A stretch of DNA of 55,093 nucleotides from Micavibrio sp. Its GTDB lineage: Bacteria > Pseudomonadota > Alphaproteobacteria > Micavibrionales > Micavibrionaceae. The notes below the pieces were generated by a model. That model searched no databases. It was not told the DNA's origin and saw only the letters and a program-made list of their open reading frames with translations. The stretch covers positions 1-55,093 of the forward strand of contig JAQGJB010000019.1 of NCBI GenBank assembly GCA_028290825.1, read 5' to 3'. Shown one piece after another: positions 52,797 through 55,093 of the stretch (positions are counted from its first letter, which is position 1; each line of letters starts with the position of its first letter). Position numbers and translations under genes: made by a program.

Positions 52797-54212
52797 TCAG
52801 GCGTCTTCCTCAGCGTTGTGGAACCCCGATTTTTCTTTTTCAGCGGGGGTCAGCGGAGCCTTTTGTGCCTTACGCGCAAGGACAACTTCGATTCCGTGCA
52901 CCTTCGGGTCATATTGCGGCGCGGCGAGATCGGGGATCAGTTCCAGGTCGTGCGCCGGGATCGGTGACCGGCTCGGGTCATCCATCTGGCGGATGAAGTG
53001 ACGTACGCGCGGCATGATCTGGGATTTCCAGCGGGAGCCGTTGAAGATGCCGTAGTGGCCGGCCCCTTCCTGGAAGTGGTGATATTGCTTGTCAGCCGGA
53101 AGGTTGACGGAGATTGTATGCGCCGCCGTGGTCTGACCGTGGGCGGAAATATCATCAAGCTCACCCTCAACCGTGAGAATGGCGGTGCGGGTAATCGCGG
53201 CAGGGTTGACGCGGTGTGCCTGTCCCGTGAAGGGGTCTTTCCACACCATCTTGCCGGTGGGGAGGGAAAATTTCTGGAACACCGTTTCTACCGTCTGCAG
53301 ATAAAACTCGGCCGTGATATCCATCACTGCCAGATATTCATCGTAGAAATTGCGGTGATGTTCGGCATCCTGTCCGGCGCCCTGCACCAGATGTTTGAAG
53401 AACTGCATGCTGGAGCCGACATGACGGTCGAGGTTCATCGACATAAAGCCGGAGAGCTGAACAAAGCCGGGATAAACTTTGCGGAATCCGCCCGGATAAT
53501 AGAACGGCACATCCGTCACGACGTTCTTTTCAAACCATGACAGCGGGCGATCTTCGGCGAGGCGGGTGACTTGTGTTTTTGAAATCCGCGCATCCACCGG
53601 ACCACCCATCAAGGTCATCGACAAGGGGCGGTTCGGATCGTTTTCTTCTTCCATCAATGCAACGGCGGCATAGACCGGTACCGCAGGCTGGCACACGGCA
53701 ATGAGGTGAGTATCGGGGCCGAGCATGCTGAGGAATTCACGCACATAGGCGATATAATTATCCAGATCGAATTTACCGGCGCTTACCGGCACCTGACGCG
53801 CATCGATCCAGTCGGTGATATAGACATCATGATGCGGCAGCAGCGCCTTGACCGTACCGCGCAGAAGGGTTGCATAGTGACCGGACATCGGCGCGACAAT
53901 CAATACCTTCGGATCGTCACGCTTAATCTTGCGTCGGAAATGGAGAAGGTTGCAGAAAGGTTTTTCAAGCAGAGCCTTCTGCGCGATGTCGACACGGCGG
54001 CCATCGATCTTGGTATAACCCAGATTGAAATCCGGCTTGCCGAATTTGCGCGTCGCCCGTTCAAACACCTCGGCCCCGGCGGCAACCGTGCGCGCACCCG
54101 GTGTGTAGGACAGTGGATTAAGCGGATTGGTGTAAAGACTGCGGGTCAGCTCGGCGGCCAGACGGGCTGGAGTGAGAAGGGCATGACGCATGTCGAACAT
54201 ATGATAGAGCAC
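52797..54212 (-). CDS. phaZ: Intracellular polyhydroxyalkanoate depolymerase, Cys-type
   Basis: A 471-residue intracellular PHB depolymerase. The triad is Cys174 (IAVCQPAVPVY), Asp (VEGELDDISAHG) and His (GAGHYGIF). Typical segments are VLIVAPMSGHYATLLRGTVKALLPHHD and YITDWIDARQVPVSAGKFDLDNYI. I chose the GTG at 54212 because it gives LYHMFDMRHALLTP, matching the family N-terminus, and has GGGGA upstream; a TTG at 54227 and ATG at 54200 are alternatives. No PHA synthase gene is in the window. Confidence 0.93.
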   Translation of the reverse strand: MLYHMFDMRHALLTPARLAAELTRSLYTNPLNPLSYTPGARTVAAGAEVFERATRKFGKPDFNLGYTKIDGRRVDIAQKALLEKPFCNLLHFRRKIKRDDPKVLIVAPMSGHYATLLRGTVKALLPHHDVYITDWIDARQVPVSAGKFDLDNYIAYVREFLSMLGPDTHLIAVCQPAVPVYAAVALMEEENDPNRPLSMTLMGGPVDARISKTQVTRLAEDRPLSWFEKNVVTDVPFYYPGGFRKVYPGFVQLSGFMSMNLDRHVGSSMQFFKHLVQGAGQDAEHHRNFYDEYLAVMDITAEFYLQTVETVFQKFSLPTGKMVWKDPFTGQAHRVNPAAITRTAILTVEGELDDISAHGQTTAAHTISVNLPADKQYHHFQEGAGHYGIFNGSRWKSQIMPRVRHFIRQMDDPSRSPIPAHDLELIPDLAAPQYDPKVHGIEVVLARKAQKAPLTPAEKEKSGFHNAEEDA

Positions 54213-54477
54213 TATAAGAATCCCCAAATATTAGAATGTCTCAATATAGTATACCTCAAATCCTTAAGTTTTGTGCAATGCCGTTGAAGCGGAGTGGTTT
54301 TGAAGGGGCGGCTCGGTAGCTTTTGAACGGTTCAGGGTCATTCCTTTAGTTCGTTTGCGTTTTTTGAATGTTTTCGGCAGTTCCTTCAGTCCGGTGTCAG
54401 AATTCAGTTTCCCGTAATCTGTCAAAAATATGAGATTTATGCCGTCCGTTCAGCCGGGCCAGGGCCATTTCTTGGGA

Positions 54478-54669
54478 CTGGTATGCCAGAACAGGGTTCC
54501 TCCAAACGAGGGGAGTGACCGATACTGTCATCTTCCCCACGTTCAGTTAACCGGAACGATCCGGTGGGAAAAGAAGCGTATGCTTTATTCCTGTCGCTTT
54601 CCGGTGGTCTGGAACAACAAACAGGCGTGGGCCCACAGGCCATGTTGTTTGCGGCACTGTTTCAGCCGC
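54478..54669. ncRNA. Candidate structured RNA: six consecutive hairpins
   Basis: In the 537-base gap before phaZ there are six hairpins in a row: CTGG-TATG-CCAG (54478-54489), GGGGA/TCCCC with inner TGAC/GTCA (54510-54538), ACCGGA-ACGA-TCCGGT (54550-54565), AAGC-GTAT-GCTT (54574-54585), ACAACA/TGTTGT around GTGGGCCCAC (54614-54648) and GCGGC/GCCGC (54651-54669). No open frame explains them. A perfect TTGACA (54716-54711) lies upstream on the minus strand, but its -10 is poor, so the strand is open. It matches none of tmRNA, RNase P RNA or SRP RNA as I know them. The remaining bases 54213-54477 show nothing else. Confidence 0.4.
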
Positions 54670-54749
54670 GGGATGCATCCGGGTTTAGAATTGCATAAGG
54701 AGGGAATGGTTGTCAAGGAAATAATTCCTATACTAATTCATAGCTCCTG

Positions 54750-55093
54750 TTAAAACTCTCTAGGCGGTTTCGATAATGCCCTCACCATCTGCAACACCGT
54801 ATGACACGGCGGATTGGTTTTAAGAAGGTCTTTGCTGGCCTGATCGAACTGGTAGCTGAGGCTCGAATGCAACGCGATTGATTTTGCGTTGTCGGCACGG
54901 AGGGGGACGCGGGACTCGGTCTGATCGAGGCTGTCGCGAAAAAATTCTTCGCGGGCGCAGACCAGGGCTTTGCCGATGCCGCGGCCCTGATAGTCATCAA
55001 GCACTGCGACACCGCCGCCGAGATCTCGTGTGGTGATTATGCCGACAGGCTTGTCATCAGCGATGGCGAGCCAGCAGCGGCTTTTGGATTCAG
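54750..55093 (-). CDS. GNAT-family N-acetyltransferase, N-terminus beyond the window
   Basis: The reading frame is open to the window edge and gives SRCWLAIADDKPVGIIT followed by AVLDDYQGRGIGKALV. The Q/R-x-x-G-x-G/A acetyl-CoA pyrophosphate loop QGRGIG is clear. The C-terminal part (ADNAKSIALHSSLSYQFDQ) has the usual strand 5-helix 4 residues. Acceptor unknown. The coding region begins past base 55093. Confidence 0.85.
   Translation of the reverse strand, partial: ESKSRCWLAIADDKPVGIITTRDLGGGVAVLDDYQGRGIGKALVCAREEFFRDSLDQTESRVPLRADNAKSIALHSSLSYQFDQASKDLLKTNPPCHTVLQMVRALSKPPREF

Noticed and set aside
54430-54700. Identification of the hairpin-rich gap as tmRNA, RNase P RNA, SRP RNA or 6S RNA
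   Set aside because: I looked for the tag-peptide frame, the GAGGAAAGTCCGG core, the SRP tetraloop region and a 6S-like long open-bubble stem and found none on either strand.
1-55093. CRISPR arrays, insertion sequences, prophage or plasmid genes
   Set aside because: No regularly spaced repeats, transposases, integrases, capsid or replication genes were seen.

Overview
The window reads as chromosomal DNA of a moderately GC-rich alphaproteobacterium. The clues are an EcfG-type (general stress) sigma factor, an ELM1-family protein (COG3660), gatCAB, a GTTC-N7-GTTC SOS box of the alphaproteobacterial LexA type, and two intracellular PHA depolymerases. Genus-level placement is not possible by eye. 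Nearly all of the window is coding. No IS element, phage module or CRISPR array is visible. The only RNA gene I am sure of is tRNA-Ser(GCU).

Layout. 0-7 kb: ammonium transporter, an AT-rich pair (HEPN-like protein plus a small membrane protein), a translationally coupled ELM1/unknown pair, a radical SAM protein under a perfect SOS box, and a secreted sugar dehydrogenase. 8-15.6 kb: a peptidoglycan-binding-domain protein, a beta-carbonic anhydrase, an unusual three-gene cluster (coiled-coil protein, ClpB-like AAA+ ATPase with a degenerate first ATPase domain, membrane-anchored Cys-rich protein) and an L,D-transpeptidase. 15.8-19 kb: a two-partner-secretion porin without a visible substrate, a secreted seven-repeat protein, and a family-6 uracil/hypoxanthine-DNA glycosylase. 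19.2-29.6 kb: a complete cyanophycin module (synthetase, isoaspartyl peptidase, cyanophycinase), then a stress island with the EcfG-like sigma factor, two DUF892 ferritin-like proteins, a 45-residue KGG stress peptide and a soluble hybrid histidine kinase. 29.7-38.1 kb: a sugar-acid cluster (SDR, aldose epimerase, two glycosidases, lactonase, KDGal kinase, KDPGal aldolase, IlvD/Edd dehydratase) that fits De Ley-Doudoroff galactose catabolism. 38.8-55 kb: mostly housekeeping genes (tRNA-Ser, MFS transporter, TerC-CBS protein, gatC-gatA-x-gatB, ruvX), a YgjP-type metalloprotease, two PHA depolymerases with different nucleophiles, a hairpin-rich intergenic stretch and a truncated acetyltransferase at the edge.

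How the parts work together. By eye I found GGAAC-N16/17-NGTT, the EcfG promoter signature, upstream of and in the right orientation for the peptidoglycan-binding protein, the seven-repeat secreted protein, cyanophycin synthetase, a DUF892 ferritin and the hybrid kinase, plus a weaker copy at the KGG peptide. The 8-30 kb stretch therefore looks like a local general-stress regulon that ties cyanophycin storage and envelope proteins to the sigma factor encoded in its middle. The best candidate for an undescribed system is the AAA+ cluster at 9.7-14.9 kb.
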